From Bacteroidales bacterium (GTDB taxonomy: Bacteria > Bacteroidota > Bacteroidia > Bacteroidales > JAFGXI01), in NCBI GenBank assembly GCA_026985625.1, contig JALSQC010000403.1, forward strand, positions 1 to 6,647: a DNA stretch of 6,647 nt, given 5' to 3'. Below the pieces are notes generated by a model, which ran no database searches, had not been told where the DNA came from, and saw only the letters and a program-made list of their open reading frames with translations. Below are positions 6,436-6,647 of the stretch, in pieces (positions within the stretch are counted from its first letter, which is position 1; the number at the start of each line of letters is the position of its first letter). A program made the position numbers and the translations under genes.

Positions 6436-6647
6436 TTATTTTTTCTTTTTTGCTAGTTTCTTTTCTTTTTTAAGAAAATTTTCGATAACCATTGTCATCG
6501 AAGGAGCATTTGGTTGTGGTGCCGGTAAGTCTAATTTTAAACCTGCTTTTATTACTGCTTTTGCAGTTGTTGGCCCAAACGATGCTATTAATGTATTGTT
6601 TTGTTTAAAATCGGGGAAATTTTGTAGTAACGATTTTATACCCGATG
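6436..6647 (-). CDS. hemD: Uroporphyrinogen-III synthase, C-terminal part (5' end outside window)
   Basis: Only the last 69 residues and the TAA stop are present. They read SGIKSLLQNFPDFKQ (1-15 of the fragment), then NTLIASFGPTTAKAVIKAG with the family's conserved GPTTA(K/R)A motif, then LPAPQPNAPSMTMVIENF and a lysine-rich tail. This is the C-terminal half-domain of HemD, which cyclises and inverts ring D of hydroxymethylbilane to form uroporphyrinogen III on the way to haem, sirohaem and cobamides; it is cytoplasmic. The PxAPSMTM ending preceding a short helix is the form I associate with Bacteroidota HemD. The gene is not broken: the frame is open to the window edge. It ends with a strong terminator 23 bases downstream. 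The very basic end (KKEKKLAKKKK) is probably a disordered tail. Confidence 0.9.
   Translation of the reverse strand, partial: SGIKSLLQNFPDFKQNNTLIASFGPTTAKAVIKAGLKLDLPAPQPNAPSMTMVIENFLKKEKKLAKKKK

Noticed and set aside
1..6647. A hidden novel system such as a CRISPR array, defence island, toxin-antitoxin pair, prophage or insertion sequence.
   Set aside because: All bases are taken by recognisable housekeeping families on one strand with short spacers; I found no spaced direct repeats, transposase, integrase, terminal inverted repeats or RNA genes.

Overview
This window looks like ordinary chromosome of a very AT-rich member of the Bacteroidota. The evidence is a PorT-type protein of the type IX secretion system (a Bacteroidota-restricted machine), a Bacteroidota-style uroporphyrinogen-III synthase C-terminus, futalosine-type MqnA, a lack of recognisable Shine-Dalgarno sequences, and a TAnnTTTG-type promoter candidate. 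Order or genus cannot be fixed from the sequence alone.

All nine genes lie on the minus strand, so transcription runs from high to low coordinates. Reading that way: the 3' end of hemD (6436-6647, start outside the window) closes with a clear intrinsic terminator (6383-6412). After a 117-base spacer come porT (5572-6318), a COG2509-like FAD dehydrogenase of unknown substrate (4009-5565) and a membrane-anchored NodB-fold polysaccharide deacetylase (3256-3996), separated by only 6 and 12 bases. The anhydro-N-acetylmuramic acid kinase anmK (2153-3205) follows after 50 bases. A 62-base gap holding a promoter candidate separates it from a second tight group: CoA-binding protein (1731-2090), thioredoxin-like protein with a CNVC site (1388-1717), EI24/CysZ-family membrane protein (565-1374) and mqnA (1-568, cut by the window edge). 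The last two overlap by the four bases TTGA.

Functionally this is a housekeeping neighbourhood: tetrapyrrole synthesis (hemD), outer-membrane protein secretion (porT), cell-wall modification and recycling (deacetylase, anmK), redox and CoA-linked small proteins, and menaquinone synthesis (mqnA). I see no mobile element, CRISPR array, tRNA/rRNA, toxin-antitoxin pair or defence system, and no gene-free stretch longer than 117 bases. Points worth a second look are non-ATG starts on three of eight visible starts, the variant active sites in the thioredoxin-like protein and AnmK, and the uncharacterised FAD enzyme next to porT.
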